Source: Arbacia lixula | Lineage: Eukaryota; Echinodermata; Echinoidea; Arbacioida; Arbaciidae | DNA: 64,000 bases | Assembly (NCBI GenBank): GCA_963669155.1 | Contig: OZ022591.1 | Span: 13,879,867 to 13,943,866 of the forward strand | Reading direction: 5' to 3' | Shown: piece by piece, positions 33,764 to 46,283 of the stretch | Numbering within the stretch: the first letter of the stretch is position 1 | How the letters are laid out: each line of letters begins with the position of its first letter | Translations under genes and position numbers: made by a program | Notes under the pieces: model-generated | Told to the model about the DNA's origin: nothing | The model's input: the letters and a program-made list of their open reading frames with translations, nothing else | Databases searched by the model: none

Positions 33764-34458
33764 CTGTATATCAAAAGGGGAAACAGGGAATAGAATACTT
33801 GGTAACAAAATGGGAAATTCCACAAAAGAACAAAGAAGTACCCTTCTGACACTCAATAATTCTTTCTAAATTAGTAATTTAGTCAAAAGAGATGTGGCTA
33901 GACTAGCCCCGGGGCTGCTCCCGCGAACTAGTACTAGGGTCCATGCACAAACATACATCAGACAATTTTGTGTTGTGGTTAACATTAACTTAAGTAGACT
34001 AAACTAGGAATGCAAATAGTTTTCTGCCTAGATTAGAACCAGTTGCCACTTCCACTCAGATATACCAGGTTGACACAAACATCTAGACCACTAGGAATCA
34101 TCCATTGTGTCGTCAAACTCAAACTCCCACTCGTAACATGTTTCTCACACTCAGTAACATACCAAATAGTACTTGTCAAGTCTTGTTGACATATTTACAT
34201 ATTGACATACTCGTCTGAACTTAAGTATTCAAGACAGACACTCTTAAGCTGTAAGGTTATAGCCCTGCTAGACAGGAATAACCGTCTCATTCGGGGCATT
34301 CTTTAATCGACATGACATTTTTGGACATATAGGGCGTTCAGAGGAGCCAGATGCAATATCAGCGGATCCAACGTCCTACAGTCTTTACAGAGACTGATTG
34401 TTCGGTCTATAGCCCTGCTTGCGTTCACCTCACCCACCGGTCCATAATCTATTCTTAC

Positions 34459-34800
34459 CTTGGCTTAACTTTGTTTTAAGTCGAGACTGAGTTAACGTTA
34501 CATTTCCACGGTGTCCTCTATCGACGCAGCAAGCACATTTTCAAATGATTAACTCCTGTCCGAACTTAAGTTTCCAACCGAGTCAAGGTCTAACTACCTC
34601 CCCACTTTGTCTACTCTTGACTTTCTGTCTTTGGAATAACCAGCAACATGTGGCTACTTGTACCGCAAAAGCGAAACGCTAAACATCCATCTTTCCCCGA
34701 CCGACCTCAAGTGAATGACTAGCTTGTGCAACCTGTACGAGAAAGTTCCTTCACGCATGAACGACCTTAACACGGAGCTACATAGTACATGTAGCTAACT
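34459..34800 (-). other. Candidate 5' UTR exon of the homeodomain gene
   Basis: A consensus donor GCCAAG|GTAAGA lies at 34459 on the gene's strand and pairs with the acceptor at 33764. Only the donor is clear; the upstream limit is approximate. Confidence 0.4.
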
Positions 34801-34945
34801 GTACTGCGCGCTACCCCGGCCGGCCCCGCGAAATCGTCCAGCCGGCTAGCCCTGAATAGAGCGCATTCTTTAGGTTGCTAAGCCACTGTGGGCCAATCAC
34901 ATCCAGCTGACTGAAAGTACGCTTACGACGTAGGCGAGACAACAG
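34780..34945 (-). promoter_or_regulatory. Candidate CpG-rich promoter of the homeodomain gene
   Basis: GC-rich stretch with CpGs (GCGCGCTACCCCGGCCGGCC, then TACGCTTACGACGTAGGCG) standing out from AT-rich surroundings, with an NF-Y-like CCAATCA at about 34894. It lies directly beyond the candidate 5' UTR exon. Confidence 0.4.
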
Positions 34946-36752
34946 AGTCTTTGTGTGGGATTACGTAATTTAATCAACCATCGAAAGGTGGTGAGGAATG
35001 CCCCTAACGACATTGTTTAAACCCAGTAATCATGCCTGAATGGCTTAACTTGTAAAACAGTTTGTGTAATGTATTCAGTTCACAACTAAGTGCCTAGTAA
35101 GGCGTTCATGAGCAAATTATTGAAGGATTCAGATTCAATGAAATGAATGGAATGCGCTTTCTGTTGTTTTGCAAATCCTCCGACAAGCTTTTGGGCTGTC
35201 CGCATGAGTAACGTTTTGTTTCAAAGCGTGCATAATATGTGCTTTTATACATAATAAAAAGAATGCATAGGCCTCCTTAGTCAAACTTTTTAAAAACTCG
35301 AACACAATTGAAGTTCCAGACCCCCAAAACCGGGAAATGTTCGGCACCGACTGCTACTATAGAATGAACTGGGTCTTTGTGACATCAGGGAGGTGTTACG
35401 AAGGAGTAGAAACTCGAGCATGATATATTCAAACATCTGTATGGGTTCTAAAGCGTGCTCATGAATTTCAAAAGCATTCCATAATCATGACAATGCTTTG
35501 AGGTTCCATGTGCCGTGCCGACATTTAGCTGATGTCAACTTGAAAAGAAATTTCTTTAATTTCCCATTTGTCTGTAGACGTTTTGTTTTTGACAAATTTG
35601 TTTGCAAACTTAAAGGAAGTTAACGGCTGATAATGACAGATCCTTTACTCTGCTTTTGTTTCGAAAAGTATTGAGGAATCATTAAAAATCGGACAAATAA
35701 GCTATTTGTATTACTTACAAAATTGGCCAATTTCTTCACTTTCCGACAACTTGTGCATTTGGGGGATTCAACCACTCTCAAAATGATATATTAAGCTGTG
35801 TATTATTATTAACGGCGTTTGTGTGTGTTTGCGTGAAACAGAGATATTTCATTTGAAAAACTTATCTATTTGTGTTTGCTGATACCTGTTATGCTCATGG
35901 AAGTGTTAATGCTATTAACAGAACGGGACAAGCGAAATGAGACTGTACATTTCTTTTGTTCTCTCTGAGAATCCGTTGCCACACAATCATATTCATAATT
36001 GTTCAAACACCTGAAAAGCACCTGTTGAGAACACATAACTTTTCAGCGGCTTGGCACATGGGTTCAAAGGAAGAAAGTTGCTTCATATCCTTCCATAACA
36101 CATCCCTGATGTGAACTCCACCTATGTTGCTTGTAGGAACCATTCCGCATGGTAATGAAGGAGAAACACATGTGTTTTGACCATTTTGACCACATGTCAA
36201 AACGTGTTTTGACCAACGTCCATCAGATGATACTATGCAGATGTTATGTCCTTGGTAGCTGTTAAAGTGCCCTTGGTGGGCACTCTACCAGACAGTACAT
36301 TAACATATAGCGATAAGGGAGGATAGTTCTGTGTCCAGACACAGAGCTGATTGGCTAAAAGTACTTTCTTTTTCTCTATGGTATGCTCCCAGACAAGGGG
36401 TAACATAAGGTCATGTGATACCACTCCACATGTTTCCGGCACTGAAAAAGCAATCGGTCCAGTCAAGAGAAGACAGATTGGACACGATGTGCTGACTCTA
36501 CATTCCTTAACTATTTCTTGATGTAGGATTCCGATTCTCAAATTGCTAAGTTCCAAGCGGTGAATTAAATCTTTACTTTCTGTTTTTAGTAAGCATTTAA
36601 TGATTGACATTTTGGAGGTGCCCAGAGTTGATGGGCAATCACAGCAGAAAAGGCAGTGGATTGGGAGGAGAGGCCGAATACGGGCCTACTGCTGAGCGTC
36701 ATCATATTATTCCGTATACTCTGAATATAAAGCCAAAAGAAACTTGCTTTGT
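34946..36752. other. Intergenic, no gene recognised
   Basis: AT-rich. An open frame of 125 codons on the minus strand (36233-36610) shows no recognisable family. A segment near 36110-36150 (CTCCACCTATGTTGCTTGTA) recurs at about 60783, so part is a dispersed repeat. Confidence 0.4.
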
Positions 36753-36945
36753 ACCAGGGGGGTGTTTCACCAAGCTGTTCGTAAGTTACGAACGACTCAG
36801 TTACGAACGACTGGTGATCCCTTATTGTGCTAAATGCAATACCACACTCTGTTCACTGAGAATCTGACTTAGCACAAGAGGGGATCACCAGTCGTTCGTA
36901 AAGTCGTTCGTAACTTACGAACAGCTTGGTGAAACACCACCCAGG
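36753..36945. mobile_element. Palindromic MITE, GTTCGTAAGTTACGAAC family, copy 2
   Basis: Same ends and core as the element at 33458, with an extra inner CAGTTACGAACGACT segment. Both insertions have TACC immediately left of the run of G, which may be part of the terminus or a target preference. Confidence 0.8.
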
Positions 36946-37496
36946 GACGTGAGAGGAGAAGATGCGGTGTCATTTGATTTATTTCATTGTGTGTATTGAT
37001 GGCAGACCGACAAGCTACCAAGCCAGTGGTATGCGAAGAATGTCCTCTAAACATGCAAGTCAATTCCTGTGTTTTTTTCACGCTACATGTCTGTTAACGA
37101 AACTTCACAAGATGGGTTTGGCTCATCGAGGAAAACTTACATTTCAGCCCTGGGCCCTAAATGCGCAATAAACACGCCTACGATTCGTTTGTGTCCGAGA
37201 TTTCTCCGGCAAGCAACGGAATAGTCGTGGAGTTGTAGGCCGAGACCTAAATCATGATCATCACCTTTGTTGTGTGAATCGACTTTTTAGGAATGCCGCA
37301 TTCTTGAAACTATCGAGTTGTTGCTAGACGAACAAACCTCAGTGTTTCGAGCCATGCAGTGAAATAATATCCCTAATAACTCCATGGTGAAGCTCTTGAA
37401 GTTGGGTTACATGAACAGCACGTCGTGTACAGTATACCGTTTGCTTATAGGCATAGGCCTGACCTGATGTCGTTGTCTCCATTTTAACTACATTAA

Positions 37497-37761
37497 AGGG
37501 ATAGTTCACCCTTCAATAAGTTTGGTTTCAATAAAAGGAGACACATGAAAGAAACATATAAGCGAAGTTTTTTTTTATGAAAATCCGTTAAAGGATAAGA
37601 AAGTTATCATCTTTTGATTTTCTTTATTTGTGACGTCACGTGCGAGGTACTCTAATAACCTTCTTTTTCTTTGACTGCTGTGACCGATTGTCGTCAAACC
37701 TTTACTGATAATTATGTTTCTTCCGTATGTCTGCTTCTATTGAAACAAATACAATATCCCT
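37497..37761. mobile_element. Family B TTAA MITE, complete copy (265 bp)
   Basis: Flanked by TTAA at 37493-37496 and 37762-37765; ends AGGGATAGTTCACCC and AATATCCCT. It carries the signature GACACATGAAAGAAAC and a perfect TGACGTCA at about 37632. Confidence 0.8.
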
Positions 37762-38274
37762 TTAACTGGGCTATGGGAGGATGAAGGATGCAAATCCATT
37801 CATATTTTTCTTCTGCAAAAGTTTTCTGTAGGCCGAAATGATTTTCGACAATAGCACCGATCCAGACACAGCCACATTGTAAGATGTTAGAAACTTGAAA
37901 TGAAGAAATTTGTATTGTTTGAGTGTCAAATATTTCAAGTTGCAGAAATTAACATTCCAAAGTAAAGGCAGTACATGTACAACAAAATTGCTTTTACCTA
38001 TTGACCTGACACCATATTGGTCGACCGCCCAATGGGTCTTCCTTATCTATTTACCTGGTATGTTTATTGTCCTGGGAAATGCAAATACTTATCTGAAGAA
38101 AGCAGGCCTGTTTTTTTTATAGGCCTACTTCATAATCCTCGTTCTTAAACAATCAGCCCTGTGTCTGGACGCGTATATTTAACACCTCATTTTTTTATGC
38201 TGATAAAACTGTCTGGGACAGACCAGCGAAGGACGCTAGATATCCCCATCTTGACGCCCCCTCCCCCCTTAAGT

Positions 38275-38600
38275 CCTGTCCCTCGATCGTAACACCTATA
38301 AAACACACACACAAAAAAAAAAAACATGTTTAGTGGAATTCATCATCAGCGGCATTGCAAACCTATGAACTCTTTTATCCATGAATAAGAACCCTTGATC
38401 GTAACGTCTTTAAAACACGCACACACAAAAAACATGTTCACTATTGTTCAGTGGAATTAATCACCCACGACATTGCATAAACTCCTTTATACATGAATAC
38501 GAACCCTCGATCTTTAAAACACGCGCACACACACAAAAAAAAATGTTCAGTAAAATTGAATCACCAGCTGCATTCATCCTCCTTTCGTCATGAATACAAC
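38275..38600 (+). repeat. Tandem repeat, ~115-bp unit, three diverged copies
   Basis: Units begin CCCTCGATCGTAAC / CCCTTGATCGTAAC / CCCTCGATC and share TTTAAAACACGC, ACACACAAAAA, a TGTTCAGTGGAATT-like segment and a closing CATGAATA. Confidence 0.7.
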
Positions 38601-39950
38601 ATTGTTCCCGACTTCCCACCAGGATTATGCACATTAGAATTTAATCTATGCATGTCATGGTGTAAAACTTGATAATTCAATAGTTGCAACTCGAATCAAG
38701 CTGAAGTCAGACTGAGATATCAACAAGAATTTATTTGTGCAATGACCCTTAAGATATTTCATTAATTTTTCACTGTTTGAAAATGGCGAAGAACAACGTG
38801 TCTGTATCACATAATTAATTCAGAACCGAATACCCCTTACATTGTTTACTACGAGTTGCAAAAAAAAAAACTTTTGAAAAAAAGGCTACAATTCAAATAA
38901 AGCTGAAATTGAGACTACATGCAGTCAAAGGATGTCATTTTTCAACTCAGGTTTCGTTACATTTGAAGATGATAAATCATCATTTTGATTTTAATCCCTG
39001 TAATTATTTAATGAGATTTTCATTTTTGGCCAAATCGAGTGTATCAGACAATCAATTCCAAACATAACAGTGATCAAAACTGACAATTTTATGAAATATT
39101 CACAGATTTCCGATTTAAGCTATTACAAGAAAAGTAATTAATAATTGTCACAAAACCTGCTTCTACACAATTTGACATTCCTTGTCTTTATGATGTGTCA
39201 ATTTCAGCTTGATTTGAGTCTAACCAGCTGCAACCCCCTGCTTCAACTAGAGGTACTAGAGGTGACGCATAGATACAGACAATTTATTGGTTACAAGTTA
39301 TATGAAGTAGGCGGGACAAGAAAGTACAAAATATCTTTGGTCTAGGTCTATATGCACACATTACAGTTTATTTGGAATTCTACTACTGGACACGGACTCT
39401 GTATTTCCTCAAATTCCTTTGTCCCATTCTTCATTTCTGGTCATTCTCAAGATAAACTAAATCTCACAGTCCCGATGATTTAAGACAGCATCCGAAACCC
39501 ACTAAGGTCAAGTACTGAGAATCCGCCCCCACATATATAAATGCCAGCGAACAATAATGTTTACAAATTTATCTCCTCTCTTTTTAGGGTGGGACATTGT
39601 GTCTTTGTGTTAATCTGTCAACACAATACATGAGTAACACTCCCCAGACCCCCTTAATTTATACTCTGGACATCAACAATAGTGCTTAAGCTTCCCTAAT
39701 CATAATCTCCTCTTTGACATATCAGCTACCTAATTACTTGTGGGAAGCTTTTCCAAGTTTCCACTGGATTAACAATTATATTATCTGTTTTTGCTCAAAA
39801 CAATGAAAATCAAAGATGTACCTGTCACTACCAGGTGTCTGGTATCAAAGAAGAAACCAAGAAAGAGGGGAAAGAAAGAAGTCGGAAGTAGTCAAAGGTG
39901 AATAACCCAAGGGGAAAAGAAGAGGGTCAGAAGTGTGGGGGTGTGAGTGA
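38601..39950. other. Intergenic AT-rich stretch, no feature recognised
   Basis: No coding, RNA or bounded repeat was recognised; short direct echoes such as GAATCAAGCTGAAGT-like strings occur near 38693 and 38895. Confidence 0.35.
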
Positions 39951-39964
39951 TGGAGAAAGACAGA

Positions 39965-39988
39965 GAGAGAGAGAGGGGGGGGGGGGTG

Positions 39989-40041
<53 letters not shown>
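39965..40041 (+). repeat. (GA)n microsatellite with G-run
   Basis: GA repeats with a G11 tract at about 39976. Confidence 0.95.
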
Positions 40042-40042
<1 letters not shown>

Positions 40043-40173
40043 AAACAGAAACTAACTTACTTCCTGCCCATACAGGTATGTCTTAAAGTCGTAACATTTA
40101 TATGATACATTTATATCGATCTTCTTACATTCCTTATATGTGAATATAGTCGTAATCAATAATATAGCGGTAT

Positions 40174-40507
40174 ATTCATACCCGCTTCATGAGTTACAAC
40201 TACATGTAATTTGTAATTATTTGGTCACATGACGTAACTTTGCCACGGACAAATTCATGGCTGTTTGGAGTGGAAACATTTCAGTATCAGGCTACTATTC
40301 AAGTATTCATTATAATGTCAAACCAAGAAGTGTTGAAAATATTCATACCCGCTTCATGAGTTACAACTACATGTAATTTGTAATTATTTGGTCACATGAC
40401 GTAACTTTGCCACGGACAAATTCATGGCTGTTTGGAGTGGAAACATTTCAGTATCAGGCTACTATTCAAGTATTCATTATAATGTCAAACCAAGAAGTGT
40501 TGAAAAT
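40174..40507 (+). repeat. Perfect 167-bp tandem duplication
   Basis: Copies at 40174-40340 and 40341-40507 begin ATTCATACCCGCTTCATGAG and end AGAAGTGTTGAAAAT. No difference was seen on reading both through. Confidence 0.9.
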
Positions 40508-40748
40508 ACAAATGTATTTCTTTATATTATACCACGGAAGAGTTGGGTATACGTGCCTACAGCTAGATAAAATCTCTGGGCACCAGTTTTATCTCTTTTT
40601 CTCAAAAGTTTTTCCTTAAGTGCTTCTCAGAATACGAATTCAGCTTGTTTGCAATAGTTGAACTTGTGCATTATAAGCCATCTTCATAAAGGATTTACAT
40701 AAAAGGGAAATTCAACCCTGAACTTCCTGATAAAGGGATAGTTCACCC

Positions 40749-41805
40749 TAGGCCTGAGTCGAATCGATTATTAAGCCGGTGTTCGATCGAAGAAGTCGAA
40801 CTCCGATTTCGTTTTGATGAATTCGATGCATCGACGAAATTACCAAATTGACTAGAAAGCACAAAATCTTTTGTTTGATAGTCCTGTTATACACAATTTA
40901 TCTTAATATTTTTTTAATTAGTTTAATTTGCTTACTTGGTTCCTACTCTCTTTTGTGAGTTTTGAAGGTAGCACATCAAGAGAACGAACTGGTCGCTCGA
41001 TGATCAAGCAGCTACTACATACTTGGCTTCTTTTCGTTCACTACTATATACCGCGCAATGCCACAACGAACACTTGTCTGTATAGACTGTGTACAACGGA
41101 TAGCATCGTGTGTTGTGAAAACCCGGAAACAGCACAGTGGCGATTGTGCGTAAGTTCGCTCATTAAGGCTCATATGCATACACGCTGCCAACAGACTGGT
41201 AGAGCGCACGTCTTCGTACAGCGATTCGGAGACCGCTGATTGGTGCATCGCGTAGATCATGTCATGACCACGTGGTCGCTAATCGATAGCGATAACGATA
41301 TCTGGTCACGTTGTCCGAAACCCGGAAGCCAATTGACTTTGTGCACGTTACACGTTACAACTTACACGATGCCATATTGACGCTAATTCTTAAGATTTTG
41401 ACGGAAAAGCAAGAAGTTATTGAAATTCGCTTACATGTGCGATATCGGTGAGAAAATAGATTCTCCGAAAATACCTTTCATAACTCATATAAAATAAAGG
41501 AAAGTGAAATTCTAGGTCGATTTTGATACGAGGTGATAGAGAATTGCACACTTATTTTGGTGGAATACTGTGTGGGGAAATGGAAGGATTGCACTGCGCA
41601 CGCTTACTATATTTTCATTCATAAATTGGCTCTTGGCAGTGGCTGAATGACGTCATGTAATACGCAAAATGTACACGACCGCTGGCGTTCGCACTCCGCT
41701 ATCCGTTGTACACAATTTGTTAATGTGCCGTCGATGCATCGATGTTCGATCGGCGCAAAGCCATCGAACACCGGTTTCTGAAAAAATCGATATGACTCAG
41801 GCTTA
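40749..41805. mobile_element. 1057-bp hAT-like element nested in a family B MITE
   Basis: The 8-bp duplication GTTCACCC flanks it (40741-40748, 41806-41813). The ends TAGGCCTGAGTCG and GACTCAGGCTTA are inverted repeats, with further pairing of GGTGTTCGATCG and its complement inside. The flanks are the two halves of a family B copy. The eight-base duplication fits hAT. A 103-codon open frame inside shows no transposase signature. Confidence 0.75.
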
Positions 41806-41868
41806 GTTCACCCTGAAGATAAGTTGTTTCAATAAAAGCAGAAACATGAAAGAAATACTACTAGTTAA

Positions 41869-42221
41869 AGGGCATATACTGTACTGGGAAGGCAAAAAAG
41901 CCTTCAAAATGTAATTGTTAGCAATCTTCTTGCCAATCGTCTTAAATTCATGTATTGTCTATTTTAGAAGCTTGCTGAAAGTTGTTTGCCTTCAAATGAT
42001 CTACATTTCGAGTAATGAGTGATTAAATCACAAATCCTCAAAATGTTCGGGCCGAACATTCTGAGGATTTAATCATTAATCATTAATTACTCCATATGTG
42101 GATCATTTGAAGGCAAACAACTTTCAGCAAGCTTCTAAAATAGACAATACATGAATTTAAGACGATTGGCAAGAAGATTGCTAACAATTACATTTTGAAG
42201 GCTTCTTTGCCTGCCGAGTAC
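41869..42221. mobile_element. Family A palindromic MITE, right end decayed
   Basis: Begins TTAA-AGGGCATATACTGTACTG and keeps both long arms, with the centre AAATGTTCGGGCCGAACATT. The last bases and right TTAA are lost. It directly abuts the interrupted family B copy. Confidence 0.8.
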
Positions 42222-42523
42222 ACCTATCCCGATACTTAACCCATTGTTCTGGTGGAGTGAGCACAATCCATCTTGAGTTTGAAACTTTTAAAAACCCTTT
42301 ATTTTGTTTTAAAAAAAAAATAATAATAATAATAAAAAAATGATAATACAAGTAATAATAATAAATAAATAAACATAAGAAGTCATTTTCATGTCATAGT
42401 TGAGTGAATACACTTTAAAAATCGCACAAGAAATGCCAAAATGTACCGTTAAAATGGTATAAACAATTCCCCTTGTGACTTTTGAGAAGTGACAATTTTG
42501 CAATTTGGATTGCAATTTTGTGA

Positions 42524-42643
42524 CCCGCAGTTTTGAACCGCGGTATATTTTGTCCAGTTCAGCACGAAACATGATGCTTTTTAGGCTAAAGCATCGTGTT
42601 TCATGCTGAACTGCATGGACAATATATAGCGCGGTTTCAAACT
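42524..42643. repeat. Hairpin with ~55-bp arms
   Basis: CCGCAGTTTTGAACCGCGG on the left pairs imperfectly with CGCGGTTTCAAACTGCGG on the right; the inner arms CACGAAACATGATGCT and AGCATCGTGTTTCATG surround a TTTTAGGCTAA loop. The flanking sequence 42235-42500 resembles 57316-57600. Confidence 0.7.
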
Positions 42644-44558
42644 GCGGCCTCTTCCCTTTCTCCCTTTTCCCTTTCCCTTTGCCCATTCCTTTGAGCTGTT
42701 GTGTAGCAAATACTGCAATAGTTGGACCATGGACATGGACTATGGTTGGACATTCCTTTGCAGATGATCCTTCCCGATGAATCTACACCCTTTTCACGTA
42801 GGCTACGTCAGAGCTCTAGTTTTTGTGCAGGGAGGAAAGCCCATTAAGTGCCATTGACCACCGACATTGTTATGACTTTCTCCGTGAAGTGGTCAGCTCG
42901 TGTTATAATACCGGGTGACGGCTATGCCCAATATGGTCATTCTCTTTTGACCGGAAACCCAATTCCTCAAAATAAAGGAGCAAGTCACTCTTTCTTGATA
43001 ATCTTTTTATTCTTATTAAAACTCCTAATTTCTTACTTCAACATCATTACATCATTAAAATCACAATGTTACAACCAACTGCATTTCTGGGTGGACTTTC
43101 CCTTTAAAAAAATTCCCTTTGCATTAAGTGCGCGTTATTCATCCTGAACAACAAAATTATGTTCTGTAAAAGCAAGGGGGTAAGGGGAAACGGAAGAGGG
43201 TTTGTGGCCACAGTGGCCCGCTTGTATTCTAAAGCACATGTTGCCATAATGCCATTTCAAGGACCACTTTCACTTCTTGTGATGGCTGTGATAAACAAGC
43301 GTAGGCATTCCCGTTTCCATTTGGCCCATGCATGCAACTACAGTCACCTGTTTCATTTTCTCTCTCACTCTCCGGCATGTTTTTACCAGACCTGAACTGG
43401 TCAGAGACATTCAAGGTTGTATGAGCCATGAGGGGGGGAAAATGTCGACATAAACAAACCTCCCCGATCCCGAAACTTGCTCCTATATGTGCATGTACAT
43501 AAACTCCTACCGATGTACAGTATTCATGGACCCAACTACGAACGTGCGTATGCGTAGTAGGGTCCATGTGTATGCGATGTGACGTCATTCTACCCTCTCT
43601 GAACTGTGCATACATGTAGTCTCCGAATTCAGATCAATTATTACCAGTAGGTATAGAATCGTAGGTACACCGTACACAACAGGCGAAACACGATTTCGAT
43701 GATCCACGCAACAATATTTACTGTGAACTGCGTCCTGTTATATTCGTATTTCCTTTCCAACAGGTGTCACGGCCCGGACAGGTGTGTTTTTATCATTGTG
43801 TTATGTTTCATCACGGTCCACGGGTCCGAACATGCGCGACTATGTACAGCGACTCATGTACACACTGAACATCGCACCGCGCACCGACCGGACTCGTAAC
43901 GGAAAACGACAACTTTCGTTCTACGCACGGCTCAAGCTTCATCTTCCACGAAGCACGGCCAACTCATCACAAAGGTATGCACTCATCATGCCCATGTGCC
44001 GTATGACTCAGCCAGAGCATGGAAGTAGAAGAGAGTTGATATAATGTGATAAACAATATTCTACACACATTCTGCCAATTTTCTACGTTTTTCACATTGG
44101 GCCAATATCATGCAGTCACGAGAGTCAACACATGTGTTATCATTCTTCATTCTTCAATAGGGATAACCACGATCGAAATGACCTTTTTGACATGATACCT
44201 CACAGGGCGCGCGCAATCATGGAAATATACAATCTCGGTGAATCCAAATTTCCGGCCCATCTTCCACAACACCATGTATTCGAAGCAGTACATCTTGTAG
44301 GAAAGTACATGTACATGATCGAACTCACATACGATAATGCATCGCTGCACATAATTTAAGAGTTATGACCAATCCTATGCAAGAACCATGGAAAACGATA
44401 CACTTACGAAACTCTATTTTTTGGCGCTGCAGACGTGTCCACATGTCAATATGATATTATCATGGCTTTAGTACATGTTAGTATGTATCATGTGTATGGT
44501 CCATGATATTACCAACATAATTCTCCCCCTCTCTCTCTACATAATTCTCCCCCCCCCC

Positions 44559-44560
44559 CT

Positions 44561-44646
<86 letters not shown>
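44559..44646 (+). repeat. (CA)n microsatellite
   Basis: About 40 CA units after a CTCTC/C-run tract. Confidence 0.95.
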
Positions 44647-44649
<3 letters not shown>

Positions 44650-45571
44650 TATCACCCTTGCTCTCTCTCACACACAGAACAAAAACAAAACAATTACACC
44701 ATGTACACACATGCACACACACAATTCGAAATGTGTGTGTGAGAGAGACAGAGACCAGTACCATGGAGACAAATCTGATCAGACAACTTCACACACACAT
44801 GCAATGGCAAGCGACATACAGTGACAATACAAAGCATGAAATAAAAGCCATACCTGTATGTGAGTATATTCCGAAATTATGATGTAGGATGAAACTTGAT
44901 TGTGGGGATTGTGCGCGAACTGGATGCTGCGGCCGTCTTTTCTCACCGACGACTACCTTCCGAATGAACACCTCGTCCTCATGTGTCCACCTACTCACTC
45001 ACTTAGTGCAATGTGCATTCTCCGTGCCCACTCACTCCCAATCCGATGCGCGGTTTACGACTTGTGGTCAAGAAAAAGTGATCGTATTCGTGGAAACTGC
45101 AGACCCTGCTACTGTCTAAACACTGCATTGGGAGAGGCTTATCTCGAGAAAACTCCGCCCATAATCACCATTACGGTCAAGAAAGAAATTCCGGAAGCTT
45201 GTGACTCAGTAAACCCATAACAGACATGTCCTATATTGAAGAGAGCTTTTGTTTTGTCTTGTACTCGGATGAAATATAAAAAGTTACTCTGTCAATGGTA
45301 AAAGGCCTACATCTGATTGTAAGTTGTAAATTGTAAAGTGTATTATTTAGTCCATTTAAAAGATACATATATGGAAATTCATTTTGTTCACAAGATGTTT
45401 GCATTGAAACACATACACAACCATTTTCACAGGCAGATCCAATAACAGACTGCTCCTATCCCCCTTATTGTCAAACCGAATGGTCCTCAACACGGTGAAC
45501 TATACTCATGAATATTAATGAGTCAGATTAAATGAGACTCTTCGGTATTTGTTTCCATTTAGCTTGCGCTG

Positions 45572-46058
45572 TGTTATGTAGCAGTTCATCTACCTTTAAA
45601 TCCTCACCTTTCCCCCATCCACTATTTGATTTATATCAATCTCTGTTTTGTCTCTCCCGCTTCGACCACATTAAGGTCTTCTAAACATCCTCTCACCCGG
45701 CCAAACCACACTTGACCCACATTCCATCTATACAAACACTTCCAAGTACTTTCTCTTTGTCTCTTAGTGAAGCCACCAGGCAGAGGCCACGCCCCTAGCA
45801 CCTCCCATATTCTACATCCTACTCTATTATTACTGGTAGTAATGTTATCATTTATTCCCACTTTGTAAGATTAGCTACCCCCATAAGTTCTTTGGAGCTG
45901 TGCCAAACTCTATTGATTTAAATAGGCTAAATATAATTATGTACCGGCTTATATAAGGGGGAACTCGCTCCTCACCCAACAATGCTTACCCCTCACGAAG
46001 ACTGAATTAAAGATACTGCCACGGTACCCCTCTTGACCATCACAGAGTAAACATAACA
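45572..46058 (+). mobile_element. Retrotransposon LTR (487 bp) with primer-binding site
   Basis: The ends TGTTATGT and ACATAACA are perfect 8-bp inverted repeats of TG...CA form. A TATA-like GCTTATATAAGGG lies near 45950, an ATTAAA near 46006, and two bases after the right end TGGTTCCCAATCCCACGG at 46061 has the form of a tRNA primer-binding site. The internal region is missing: a family C MITE starts at 46088 and no gag-pol coding follows. Confidence 0.6.
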
Positions 46059-46060
46059 GA

Positions 46061-46078
46061 TGGTTCCCAATCCCACGG
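46061..46078 (+). promoter_or_regulatory. Putative LTR-retrotransposon primer-binding site
   Basis: Starts TGG, the complement of a tRNA CCA end, and follows the LTR after two bases. Which tRNA it matches was not determined. Confidence 0.4.
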
Positions 46079-46087
46079 GCTCATGTT

Positions 46088-46283
46088 TAGCCTAGGTACT
46101 AGGCTGTGAAGTGCATGGACACAACCCAATCTGTTAACAACTGTGTCTCGTAACACAGACTATGCCCCAATCCAATCCTCGTGAGAGGGGAGGAAGCCAG
46201 AGGAGCTATGACGTCATTAGGGCGTAGTCTGTGTTTCCAGACTGGGTTGTGTTCATGCACCTCACAGCCTAGTACCTAGGCTA
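46088..46283. mobile_element. Family C palindromic MITE, copy 1
   Basis: Ends TAGCCTAGGTACTAGGCTGT and its mirror; inner GTGCATGGACACAACCCA arms and a CTATGACGTCATTAGG core. No matching target duplication. Confidence 0.8.

Noticed and set aside
36233-36610. 125-codon minus-strand frame
   Set aside because: No recognisable domain, no splice context, and part of the adjacent sequence is dispersed repeat.
42309-42686. 125-codon minus-strand frame
   Set aside because: Covers the hairpin and an AT-rich simple repeat; the end is poly-Leu/Phe from AAT repeats.
44475-44882. 135-codon frame
   Set aside because: Mostly the CA microsatellite; no coding signal outside it.
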